Source: a virus
DNA: 28,995 nucleotides
Direction: 5' to 3' (one strand)
Virus record (IMG/VR): IMGVR_UViG_3300022699_000028
Span: 1-28,995 of that record
Positions 5,248-11,094 of the stretch are shown piece after piece (positions within the stretch are counted from its first letter, which is position 1; each line of letters begins with the position of its first letter). A program made the position numbers and the translations under genes. The notes under the pieces were generated by a model. The model was given only the letters and a program-made list of their open reading frames with translations, was not told the DNA's origin and made no database searches.

Positions 5248-5685
5248 ATGGCTAAAATCGTAAGCATCACCCCTACGGGGCAATGGCAAGACCTGTTCAA
5301 GTTAGAGATCCGTTTCGACAACGGTGACTTCGGAACTGCGTTTGCAAAATCACAAACCCCATCCTACCAAGTAGGTGATGAGGTAGAGTACTCCAAGAAC
5401 GAAAAGGGTACTATCAAAATCCAACGCCCAAACAATTTTGGCGGTGGTGGAAGTTTCGGAGGCAGCTTTTCCAACGCTTCGAAATCGTCAGGAGATGACC
5501 GTTCCGCTTCCATCATCCGCCAAGTTGCCCTGAAGGCAGCAGTAGAGTATGCAAGTGCAGCCGGTCACGATGTGAACACCATCTTGGCGAACGCAGAGAC
5601 CTTTAACAAGTGGATGACGGGCCAATCAGCCGCACCCGCTTCGCACACCGAACACTTCGCTACACGCAACGAATCGCCTTTCTGA
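5248..5685 (+). CDS. Single-stranded DNA-binding-like protein (OB-fold candidate)
   Basis: 145 residues in three parts. Residues 1-62 (AKIVSITPTGQWQDLFKLEIRF ... VGDEVEYSKNEKGTIKIQRP) have the alternating pattern of a small five-strand OB fold. Residues 63-80 are a flexible Gly/Ser linker (NFGGGGSFGGSFSNAS). Residues 85-130 are helical, and the tail ends NESPF. An OB fold, Gly-rich linker and terminal PF tip mirror bacterial SSB, whose acidic-PF tip recruits replication proteins, although this tip is less acidic. The place just before the helicase, with its own strong leader and followed by a strong terminator, fits an abundant DNA-binding protein. Assignment is by architecture only. Confidence 0.55.
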   Translation: MAKIVSITPTGQWQDLFKLEIRFDNGDFGTAFAKSQTPSYQVGDEVEYSKNEKGTIKIQRPNNFGGGGSFGGSFSNASKSSGDDRSASIIRQVALKAAVEYASAAGHDVNTILANAETFNKWMTGQSAAPASHTEHFATRNESPF

Positions 5686-5711
5686 TTGGTTTCTTGGCAT
5701 CGTTGTGATAG

Positions 5712-5734
5712 AGCCTCCTTCGGGAGGCTTTTTT
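5712..5734 (+). terminator. Rho-independent terminator with TTCG loop
   Basis: Stem AGCCTCC (5712-5718), loop TTCG, complementary GGAGGCT (5723-5729), then a run of six T. It closes the transcription unit of the coiled-coil and ssDNA-binding-like genes. Confidence 0.92.
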
Positions 5735-5758
5735 ATTTAGAAAACTTTTCTATATTTG
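5729..5758 (+). promoter_or_regulatory. Promoter for the helicase operon
   Basis: TATATTTG at 5751-5758 fits the -7 TAnnTTTG box; the -33 position (5729-5731) reads TTT instead of TTG and overlaps the terminator T-run. It is followed directly by an AGACCAATCA leader and ATG 5775. Confidence 0.5.
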
Positions 5759-5760
5759 TC

Positions 5761-5770
5761 AGACCAATCA
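5761..5770 (+). promoter_or_regulatory. AGACCAATCA leader of the helicase gene
   Basis: One-base variant of the early leader, 4 bases upstream of ATG 5775. Confidence 0.5.
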
Positions 5771-5774
5771 GAAT

Positions 5775-6707
5775 ATGAAACATCCCGACCTTTTACCAAA
5801 CGAAGCATCGCTTCCATACCTACAACGTGCGCTTAAAGGCAAGTACTACGACACCGGAAAGCTCGGTGTCTTTGAGTTAGACCAATACTTACGCTTCAAA
5901 GATGGAGAATTTGTGGTCGTAACAGGCCACGCTAATGTGGGCAAGACCCACACCTTGATGTACCTGATGCTCTTGCAGAGTTACAATCACGGCAAGAAGT
6001 GGCTCATCTACTCATCGGAAAACGATGTGCATTCACTCAAGCGCAAGCTCATTGAGTTTCTTGCTTGCAAGCCCATTCAGGGTCTTGATGAACTTACGAT
6101 GCACCGCAAGCTTGACTTCATCAATGAGTACTTTCAGTTCATAGACGGCAACAGACTATTTAACGCATTTGAACTCTTGGACGTAATGGACTCTATCAAA
6201 AACGAATGGGAGTACACAGGTGCGTTGATAGACCCATACAACTCGTTGTCTACCGATCAGAAAAAACTTGGCAAGACGGGTATGCACGAATACCACTACG
6301 AGGTGGCTTCTGCCATACGAGTCTTCGCCCACAAGAACAACGTCACGACCATCGTCAACACCCACCCCGTAACGGAGGCAATGCGTAAGACGCACCCGCC
6401 AAGCCATACCTACGCAGGGATGCCAATGCCACCGATGACCTCCGACATTGAAGGTGGCGGCAAGTGGGGCAACAGGGCCGATTCGGTACTCGTGGTTCAC
6501 AGGTACTCGCAGAGCGAGGTCGATTGGATCTACACTCACATCCACGTCCGCAAGGTCAAAGAGATGGAAACAGGAGGCCGTGTAACGCCATTAGAAACAC
6601 CCCTCGTCTTACAGTCCATAATTGGTAATGTTGGATTCAAGATGAATGGTCGTAACTTGCTCGGCATAAAAGAAGACGAAACCCCCTCTGCTGATGTACC
6701 CTTCTGA
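5775..6707 (+). CDS. RecA-fold replicative helicase / ATPase (DnaB-Twinkle type)
   Basis: 310 residues. Walker A is GHANVGKT (51-58) after FKDGEFVVVT. WLIYSSENDVHSLKRKLIEF (76-95) resembles the SxE-type segment of DnaB family helicases. Walker B is LIDPYNSL (151-158) with D153. TTIVNTHPV (191-199) corresponds to the QxH-like sensor, and the C-terminal part has DIEGGGKWGNRADSVLVVHR. The protein is close to the size of a helicase C-terminal domain alone, without the N-terminal primase or collar domain, so it would unwind DNA with host primase and polymerase. The end DVPF echoes the PF tip of the upstream DNA-binding protein. It overlaps the next gene by 14 bases. Confidence 0.8.
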   Translation: MKHPDLLPNEASLPYLQRALKGKYYDTGKLGVFELDQYLRFKDGEFVVVTGHANVGKTHTLMYLMLLQSYNHGKKWLIYSSENDVHSLKRKLIEFLACKPIQGLDELTMHRKLDFINEYFQFIDGNRLFNAFELLDVMDSIKNEWEYTGALIDPYNSLSTDQKKLGKTGMHEYHYEVASAIRVFAHKNNVTTIVNTHPVTEAMRKTHPPSHTYAGMPMPPMTSDIEGGGKWGNRADSVLVVHRYSQSEVDWIYTHIHVRKVKEMETGGRVTPLETPLVLQSIIGNVGFKMNGRNLLGIKEDETPSADVPF

Positions 6708-7005
6708 CGATTCCCACGACCTTTACATCAGAGAGAAACAACTGATGCTTGCCGGTACGGCAATGTTCCTTGCAAAGCAAGCAGCAGACAAAGCAAACGG
6801 ACGAGAGGTACAGGACGAGATGCTGCACCACGTAATGAATTGCCACTACGCAGACCTCCTGCTACAACAGTTCATTGACTACCGTCAGTTCATTGAGAGC
6901 AAGATGAACGAGATGTACCTCGCCAACGCCAAGCTACGGGTTGACAACGAGGAGATGCACTACGAGATTGAGCGACTGCAAAAAATCATTGAGGACAATA
7001 TATGA
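6694..7005 (+). CDS. Helical/coiled-coil protein of unknown function (103 aa)
   Basis: 103 residues from ATG 6694, overlapping the helicase end by 14 bases and the next gene by an ATGA. It is rich in M, E, Q and Y; residues 60-100 (FIESKMNEMYLANAKLRVDN then EMHYEIERLQKIIE) form a probable coiled coil. No catalytic motif is recognised. Coupling to the helicase suggests a replication accessory role such as loader or regulator, but this is unproven. Confidence 0.6.
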   Translation: MYPSDDSHDLYIREKQLMLAGTAMFLAKQAADKANGREVQDEMLHHVMNCHYADLLLQQFIDYRQFIESKMNEMYLANAKLRVDNEEMHYEIERLQKIIEDNI

Positions 7006-7232
7006 AGCAGATCTTCTCTCCGTTTCAGAAGTTTGAATGCTTTGAAGCAAAAGGCGATCAATTCCTTGTACTTGACTACACCATCATCCAAGACAACGAA
7101 GACAAGCTCGTTGAATGGTGCAGCGTAATGAGCATCAAACGCCTGAAAGACCACAAGCACTATATGCTACCGATGACTCAAATCTTGGAGAAATACAAAA
7201 CAAAAGAACTTAAACCAATCAAGTGCAAATGA
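7002..7232 (+). CDS. Small hypothetical protein (76 aa)
   Basis: 76 residues starting MKQIFSPFQKFECFEAKGDQFLVLDY, with a mixed alpha/beta pattern and three cysteines that do not form a recognisable metal site. It begins in an ATGA overlap with the coiled-coil gene and ends in an ATGA overlap with the DnaA-like gene. Its last codons (LKPIKCK) are written by the TAAACCAATCA leader of the following gene. I do not recognise the family. Confidence 0.6.
   Translation: MKQIFSPFQKFECFEAKGDQFLVLDYTIIQDNEDKLVEWCSVMSIKRLKDHKHYMLPMTQILEKYKTKELKPIKCK
7211..7221 (+). promoter_or_regulatory. TAAACCAATCA leader deciding the DnaA-like start
   Basis: This copy lies inside the end of the 7002 gene. With the ATGA overlap at 7229-7232 it favours ATG 7229 over the in-frame GTG at 7223. 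Confidence 0.5.
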
Positions 7233-7642
7233 GAGCTTTCGAATTACAACAAATGGAGCGAGCCAAGAACGCTATTTTCGCACGTCTTGGACTTGAGGAC
7301 AGGGACACCCGCAAAAGGGAATACACCCTTGCAAGAGGCGCATTCGCCAACGCCTACCGAAGCAAGGCTACGCTGATAGAGATAGGAAGAATCATAGGTC
7401 GTGACCATTCGTCCATTGTCCACGCTTATAAGGAACACGGAGCAAGACTCGCTTACAAAGACTACCGTTGGGCATACAAGGTTGCCTGTGAAATCCGTGA
7501 GGAGTACCCCATTGAAGCCATCGAAAACGTGGATGTAAGTTCTTTGGAGAACGAAGTCAAACGGCTTAACGATATGGTAAGCGAGTTAGTTAAATATAAA
7601 GAACTATATTTAAATCTGAAAAAGACCTTCGATGAATTTTAA
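7229..7642 (+). CDS. Stand-alone DnaA domain-IV-like DNA-binding protein
   Basis: 137 residues from ATG 7229. Residues 27-75 match the C-terminal DNA-binding domain of DnaA: a helix with TRKREYTLARGAFANAYR, then the turn ATLIEIGRIIGRDHSSIVHAYKEH. The GRDHSSIVHA block is the DnaA signature that reads DnaA boxes. There is no AAA+ domain, so this is not an initiator ATPase on its own. The remainder ends in a coiled coil (ENEVKRLNDMVSELVKYKEL). It could mark the phage origin, recruit the phage helicase, or compete with host DnaA. It sits between the helicase gene and the sigma-like gene. Confidence 0.75.
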   Translation: MRAFELQQMERAKNAIFARLGLEDRDTRKREYTLARGAFANAYRSKATLIEIGRIIGRDHSSIVHAYKEHGARLAYKDYRWAYKVACEIREEYPIEAIENVDVSSLENEVKRLNDMVSELVKYKELYLNLKKTFDEF

Positions 7643-7781
7643 TGTTGGCATCTACCCCGTGTATGGTTTTGTTCTTGGTGTGAATTGGTCAAAGACCGAC
7701 TACCTTGATGAAGAAGAAACCATCCAACAAATACAAGTTGCGATCGGTATACTAATAGTTGAATTTAGTTGGAACTCCTGA
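7632..7781 (+). CDS. Small hypothetical protein (49 aa)
   Basis: ATG 7632 opens 49 codons overlapping the end of the DnaA-like gene by 11 bases and the start of the sigma-like gene by 13 bases. The protein reads MNFNVGIYPVYGFVLGVNWS, an acidic stretch (DYLDEEET), then a hydrophobic C-terminus (IQVAIGILIVEFSW). It is too short and weakly hydrophobic for a confident membrane call. The tiling of overlaps on both sides is the main support. Confidence 0.55.
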   Translation: MNFNVGIYPVYGFVLGVNWSKTDYLDEEETIQQIQVAIGILIVEFSWNS

Positions 7782-8305
7782 CAATACTTGCGGCACGTCA
7801 TACCGATTGGATTCGGATGGCCCGGAGCTTTGGTGCAGACCAAGAGCTTGCGCAAGATATTGTCCAAGAAATGTACGTGCGCCTGTACAAATATGTTGAG
7901 GACGCAGAGAAAATAATGTACAACGAGAAGGAGGTCAATACCTTTTTTGTCTACGTTACGCTTCGAAATATGTACACGAGCTTAATGAAGGCAAAAGCAA
8001 GATTCGAGTTTGTAGACATCTCCACCATTGAGGATGACCTTATCTTCGAGGAGGCCAACGAAGAAGCCGAAAAGAACCTCGTCAGCCTGTACAACGAGAT
8101 TTGGGAGTTCGCTGACGAATGGCATTGGTACGACAAGAAGATCTTTGCCCTCTATCACAACACCGATATGAGCATTCGCACCCTTGCGGATGAAACCAAA
8201 ATTTCAGCACGTTCAATTTTCAACACCCTAAAAAATGCAAGAGAACGAATCCAAGAAGAATGCAACGACTCCTACCAAGCGTGGAGGTCGGCCCAAGAAG
8301 AATAG
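7769..8305 (+). CDS. Phage sigma-70-like (ECF-type) RNA polymerase sigma factor
   Basis: 178 residues from a TTG start, as no suitable ATG exists. Residues 13-75 resemble sigma region 2: FGADQELAQDIVQEMYVRLYKY, then VNTFFVYVTLRNMYTSLMK. Residues 122-162 resemble region 4 with a helix-turn-helix: DKKIFALYHNTDMSIRTLAD, then KISARSIFNTLKNARERI. An acidic linker (82-105) joins them. The protein would bind host core RNA polymerase and redirect it, most simply to late phage promoters. Candidate targets are the GTTATTTAGTTGA boxes found only in late regions. It overlaps its neighbours by 13 and 71 bases. The exact start is uncertain. Confidence 0.75.
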   Translation: MELLTILAARHTDWIRMARSFGADQELAQDIVQEMYVRLYKYVEDAEKIMYNEKEVNTFFVYVTLRNMYTSLMKAKARFEFVDISTIEDDLIFEEANEEAEKNLVSLYNEIWEFADEWHWYDKKIFALYHNTDMSIRTLADETKISARSIFNTLKNARERIQEECNDSYQAWRSAQEE

Positions 8306-8642
8306 CGGACTCGGTGACACCATCGAGGCAATCACCACCGCAACCGGAATCAAAGCTGCGGTAGATTGGTTCAGCGAGCAGACGGGCATCGACTGCGGCT
8401 GCGAAGCCCGCAAGGAGAAGCTCAATCAGTTGTTCCGATACAAGAAGCCTGAGTGTTTGACGCAAGCCGAGTATGAGTTCATTGGAACCGTGAAGGGCAA
8501 GAACGTGATTACGGCTGCGCAGCAGGATGAGATCAACAAAATCTACAACCGTGTCTTTCACGACCGAGTGCAAGCAACAGGCTGCGGATCTTGCCTAAGG
8601 ACTCGTGTGCAAGAATTGGAGACCCTGTACAACGCCTACTGA
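8235..8642 (+). CDS. Cysteine-containing protein with AT-hook-like N-terminus (135 aa)
   Basis: 135 residues. The N-terminus has TPTKRGGRPKKNSG, an AT-hook-like RGRP element that can grip AT-rich minor groove. Then follows GDTIEAITTATGIKAAVDWF, a CGCEARKEKLNQLF segment with three nearby cysteines (counting GIDC), KKPECLTQAEYEFI, and a C-terminal GCGSCLR. The paired cysteine clusters suggest a zinc site. This resembles a family often seen in Bacteroidetes phages near terminase or replication genes; no function is known to me. It overlaps the sigma-like gene by 71 bases and shares TGATG with the restriction-like gene. Confidence 0.65.
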   Translation: MQENESKKNATTPTKRGGRPKKNSGLGDTIEAITTATGIKAAVDWFSEQTGIDCGCEARKEKLNQLFRYKKPECLTQAEYEFIGTVKGKNVITAAQQDEINKIYNRVFHDRVQATGCGSCLRTRVQELETLYNAY

Positions 8643-9292
8643 TGATCTACACCATCGACATCCCGAAGGATGTATTCAGGTCGTTAAACAAGAACGCCAA
8701 GATCAATCCGTACTTCAGCAAGGATGTAGTTGGTGAATGCGTCCGGTTGGTTTCGGACTACTACGAGACCACCGACAACCCAAATCAAAAGGGATGGGAA
8801 CAGTATTACAAGGATGTGCAGGGATGGGATGGCCTTTACATTGCTTTTGATGCCCTAACGGAACGCCTGCCTGACCTTGATGAGATGACTATCAAAAGGT
8901 ACATCTATCACCGTGTGCTTGGTCAGACGTGGAACGGCTTTGCAAAAGAGCTGATGGTCATTCACGACCTCAACATTGCATTCCCTGAGGCACACTTTAA
9001 GCGCACTTCGTTTGAGGTAGACCACGACTACTGCATTGACGCAGAGATGTACTTCGGTGAGACCTTGATTCTTGGCGTGCAGATTAAGCCTGAGTCTTAC
9101 CAAATGATGAGTACCCCATATCAGATGAAGGCCAAAGAGGGCCACCGAGCAAAAAACGAACGCTACAAAGAACAGTTTGCGCCCTACCTGTACGTCTACT
9201 ACAACGCAGACGGCATCAAGGATAAGCCGCAGCTAATGAATCAAATCAACACTTATTTACACTATGCCAATTCCCAAGCCACAAGCAGGTGA
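8642..9292 (+). CDS. MjaI-like type II restriction endonuclease
   Basis: 216 residues from ATG 8642, which forms TGATG with the previous stop; the upstream in-frame TTG at 8591 is rejected. The core is TWNGFAKELMVIHDLN (E103), then FEVDHDYCIDAEMYFGE (D127, D129, D133, E135), then LILGVQIKPESY (Q147, K149), then YKEQFAPYLYVYYNAD. This is a PD-(D/E)xK nuclease with a QxK variant and the WNG...QIKPxSY layout I associate with the MjaI family, whose prototype cuts CTAG. No methyltransferase for it is seen nearby. I found no CTAG in the whole genome, which would make self-protection unnecessary. Role inferred: host DNA breakdown or exclusion of rivals. Confidence 0.65.
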   Translation: MIYTIDIPKDVFRSLNKNAKINPYFSKDVVGECVRLVSDYYETTDNPNQKGWEQYYKDVQGWDGLYIAFDALTERLPDLDEMTIKRYIYHRVLGQTWNGFAKELMVIHDLNIAFPEAHFKRTSFEVDHDYCIDAEMYFGETLILGVQIKPESYQMMSTPYQMKAKEGHRAKNERYKEQFAPYLYVYYNADGIKDKPQLMNQINTYLHYANSQATSR

Positions 9293-9401
9293 GAAGCAAA
9301 GCGACTTCATTCAGAGATGTGTGGAGGCAATCGCAAGCGAGTACACCGACAAGGATCAAGCAGTAGCAATCTGCTACACACAATGGAGAGAGGGCAAATA
9401 G
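9264..9401 (+). CDS. Stand-alone 'PKPxxGE...CYxxW' small phage domain (45 aa)
   Basis: ATG 9264 opens 45 codons overlapping the nuclease gene by 29 bases. The sequence MPIPKPQAGEKQSDFIQRCV ... DQAVAICYTQWREGK matches a short motif that is usually found fused to phage prohead proteases or other virion proteins (IPKPxxGExxxxFIxRC, then QxxAVCYxxW). Here it stands alone in the early region. The two cysteines (C19, C37) may pair or bind metal. Its stop codon lies inside the terminator hairpin. Function is unknown to me. Confidence 0.7.
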   Translation: MPIPKPQAGEKQSDFIQRCVEAIASEYTDKDQAVAICYTQWREGK

Positions 9402-9412
9402 CCCTCTTTTTT
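9389..9412 (+). terminator. Rho-independent terminator
   Basis: AGAGGGC (9389-9395), loop AAATA, complementary GCCCTCT (9401-9407), then a T-run to 9412. It ends the helicase-to-nuclease transcription unit. Confidence 0.9.
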
Positions 9413-9443
9413 ATTCAAAGTATATTCTATTTCAGCCATAGTG

Positions 9444-9473
9444 TTGTGGGTGTCAATGCTTTGTGTACATTTG
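9444..9473 (+). promoter_or_regulatory. Bacteroidetes-type promoter (TTG-N19-TACATTTG)
   Basis: TTG at 9444-9446, 19 bases, then TACATTTG at 9466-9473. It directly follows a terminator and precedes an AAAACCAATCA leader, so a fresh transcription unit starts here. Confidence 0.65.
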
Positions 9474-9483
9474 GGTATCATTT

Positions 9484-9494
9484 AAAACCAATCA
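9484..9494 (+). promoter_or_regulatory. AAAACCAATCA leader of the 9497 gene
   Basis: Full match to the early leader, followed by GA and ATG 9497. It supports translation of the 30-residue membrane peptide. Confidence 0.6.
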
Positions 9495-9496
9495 GA

Positions 9497-9589
9497 ATGA
9501 AACACATACTTTCTTTTGTTGCTCAAGCCATCGCAGCTGCGGTAGTTTTATGGGCTTATTTATGGACTCTTCAAATCGTTGGACTATGA
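9497..9589 (+). CDS. 30-residue membrane peptide
   Basis: ATG 9497, just after a promoter and the early leader, opens only 30 codons: MKHILSFVAQAIAAAVVLWA then YLWTLQIVGL. Apart from K2, H3 and Q residues it is entirely hydrophobic, long enough for one membrane span with the N-terminus inside. It ends in an ATGA overlap with the 9586 gene. Because it has its own promoter and leader it is probably expressed early and strongly. Possible roles are superinfection exclusion, membrane signalling, or a leader that sets translation of the next gene. None can be shown here. Confidence 0.6.
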   Translation: MKHILSFVAQAIAAAVVLWAYLWTLQIVGL

Positions 9590-9912
9590 ATTTTGACTAT
9601 CAAGATTTGAAGTTTTGGCTTGAAGACAAGGACGTGCTTCCGCAAGCCTATTGGGATGCCCTTGAGGACTACGACCCCGACAACCTGAACTCTGACCAAG
9701 TTCTATCTAATTGGCTTGGCTATGCCCACGTCAACGACTTCTACGCCTACGAGATGGACATCACCTACCACGAGGAGCAAGCGGATGTAGACGGTTACAT
9801 TATGACAACCGCCTACCCCACATCATCCATCCATAACCCACCGCCTGCACTTGATGAGCAGATTTACTATGCGTACATTAATTGGGCAACAACCGTAGCA
9901 TCAGAAGAATGA
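9586..9912 (+). CDS. Acidic aromatic protein of unknown function (108 aa)
   Basis: 108 residues from the ATGA overlap with the membrane peptide. It is very acidic and rich in Y, W and D: LKFWLEDKDVLPQAYWDALE, then YDPDNLNSDQVLSNWLGYAH. The strongly negative surface could mimic DNA, a strategy known from some phage anti-restriction proteins; that is speculation from composition only. A longer open frame upstream lacks a proper start and is ignored. It ends in an ATGA overlap with the next small gene. Confidence 0.65.
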   Translation: MNFDYQDLKFWLEDKDVLPQAYWDALEDYDPDNLNSDQVLSNWLGYAHVNDFYAYEMDITYHEEQADVDGYIMTTAYPTSSIHNPPPALDEQIYYAYINWATTVASEE

Positions 9913-10076
9913 AAACGATTGCCCAAACATTGCGAGAGCTGAAGACAATAGACCTGTCTGAATCAATGCTCAAGGATATTGAGTTGATGGAGCAAGTCAA
10001 CCTGCGCCACGCCTACCACGATGCGCTGATTCGTGTGCCGTTTGAGGAATGGTACGATTCAAATTTTCGTAAATAA
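9909..10076 (+). CDS. Small helical protein (55 aa)
   Basis: 55 residues from ATG 9909, which overlaps the previous stop in ATGA; an in-frame TTG at 9882 is less likely. The sequence MKTIAQTLRELKTIDLSESM then MLKDIELMEQVNLRHAYHDA is mostly helix. No motif recognised. It is the last gene before a probable promoter and the RecE-type nuclease. Confidence 0.6.
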   Translation: MKTIAQTLRELKTIDLSESMLKDIELMEQVNLRHAYHDALIRVPFEEWYDSNFRK

Positions 10077-10095
10077 GCAATTTTTCTTATCTTTA
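10066..10095 (+). promoter_or_regulatory. Weak promoter before the RecE-type nuclease
   Basis: TATCTTTA at 10088-10095 matches the -7 box except the last base. The -33 position reads TTC. It is supported mainly by position, directly before an AAAACCAATCA leader. Confidence 0.35.
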
Positions 10096-10097
10096 AC

Positions 10098-10108
10098 AAA
10101 ACCAATCA
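10098..10108 (+). promoter_or_regulatory. AAAACCAATCA leader of the 10110 gene
   Basis: Full match to the early leader, one base before ATG 10110. Confidence 0.6.
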
Positions 10109-10109
10109 A

Positions 10110-10880
10110 ATGAAAATCATAGAACTACTTGACGGAAGCACTTGGGATATGGACACAGTCCTTGCCAAGATGCAGGATGACTCCTTCTACTACGGCAACC
10201 TGTCAAAGAACGCCCTATCATCATCGGCTTGCAAGCTGCTGCTGACCTCACCCAAGACCTACCACTACGTCACCAAGTACGGCAGCGAGGACTCCGATGC
10301 CTTTGCCGTTGGTCGCTTGGTTCACCTGATGGCTCTTGAGCCTCACAAGGTAGAGGAGTACGAGGTGATAGAGGTGCAAAGCAAGAACGCAAAGGCTTGG
10401 CAAGATGCTAAAGGCAAGCGCAACATCTGTACCCGTAAGGAGTACAACGAAGCTCAACGCATCGCTGATGCCCTGCTTCGCAACGAATACTTCTTGTCAA
10501 TGATTGAGGGCTGCGAGTTTGAGAAGCCTGCAATCGGATTGATAGAGGGTATGCCCTTCCGAGCAAAGGCAGACATCATTGCTGATGGCTTCTTGGCTGA
10601 CCTGAAAACAACAACCGACCTACGGGCATTCCCTTACTCTGCAAAGAAGTATGGCTACGATGTACAGGCGTTCATCTACACTCGGTTGTTTGGTGTGCCG
10701 ATTGACAAGTTCTACTTTATCGCCATTGACAAGGCGAGCTTGGATGTGGGGATTTATTCTATCAGTCCTGAGTTCGTAGCGGAAGGCGAAAGAAAAACGC
10801 TTGAGGCAATTGAACTGTACAAGCAGTTCTTCATCTTGGGTGAGGACTTGGACTCGTACACCATCTTCGGTGAACTTTAA
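10110..10880 (+). CDS. PD-(D/E)xK exonuclease, RecE/Cas4-like
   Basis: 256 residues. The conserved ladder of this superfamily is visible: H72 in FAVGRLVHLMALEP, D155 in PFRAKADIIADG, the DxK pair D164-L-K166 in FLADLKTTTD, and the YxxQ motif with Q186 in YGYDVQAFIYTRLF. The order is that of RecE-type and exodeoxyribonuclease VIII-like phage nucleases, which chew 5' ends to make single strands for recombination. No RecT-type annealing protein is recognised next to it; the OB-fold-like protein or an unknown gene might serve. It starts a run of small genes that share a leader. Confidence 0.8.
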   Translation: MKIIELLDGSTWDMDTVLAKMQDDSFYYGNLSKNALSSSACKLLLTSPKTYHYVTKYGSEDSDAFAVGRLVHLMALEPHKVEEYEVIEVQSKNAKAWQDAKGKRNICTRKEYNEAQRIADALLRNEYFLSMIEGCEFEKPAIGLIEGMPFRAKADIIADGFLADLKTTTDLRAFPYSAKKYGYDVQAFIYTRLFGVPIDKFYFIAIDKASLDVGIYSISPEFVAEGERKTLEAIELYKQFFILGEDLDSYTIFGEL

Positions 10881-10892
10881 CACCAACGAGAA
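10876..10892 (+). repeat. Gene leader repeat 1 of 4 (TTTAACACCAACGAGAA)
   Basis: 17 bases directly before ATG 10893, overlapping the stop of the nuclease gene. Identical to the copy at 11078. Confidence 0.8.
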
Positions 10893-11075
10893 ATGCCAAA
10901 TATAGGAGAGCTTCGCAAGAATGAAATGCAAGAAATAATTGACTTCTATCATCACATAGAAGAATATGGACATATCTTTTATGGCGACAATTCTGAATTA
11001 GAAGATGCGTTTAAAAAGATAATGGAAGGAATTGAGCAAATAAGAGTAATTATGGATGATTATTACAGCTATTAA
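10893..11075 (+). CDS. Small acidic protein (60 aa), first of a leader-repeat gene series
   Basis: 60 residues, acidic and helical, starting MPNIGELRKNEMQEIIDFYH. The coding sequence is visibly more AT-rich than the nuclease gene before it. It is the first of four small unrelated genes, each preceded by nearly the same 17-base leader. No family recognised. Confidence 0.6.
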   Translation: MPNIGELRKNEMQEIIDFYHHIEEYGHIFYGDNSELEDAFKKIMEGIEQIRVIMDDYYSY

Positions 11076-11077
11076 CC

Positions 11078-11094
11078 TTTAACACCAACGAGAA
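11078..11094 (+). repeat. Gene leader repeat 2 of 4
   Basis: Identical 17-mer to the copy at 10876-10892, directly before ATG 11095. Confidence 0.8.

Noticed and set aside
8591-9292. Longer MjaI-like protein from a TTG at 8591
   Set aside because: It would overlap the preceding gene by 52 bases; ATG 8642 forms the TGATG junction typical of this genome.
9317-9589. 90-residue open frame spanning the terminator and promoter
   Set aside because: Its first two thirds cross a clear terminator and promoter. Only the last 30 codons, after the leader at 9484, are supported.
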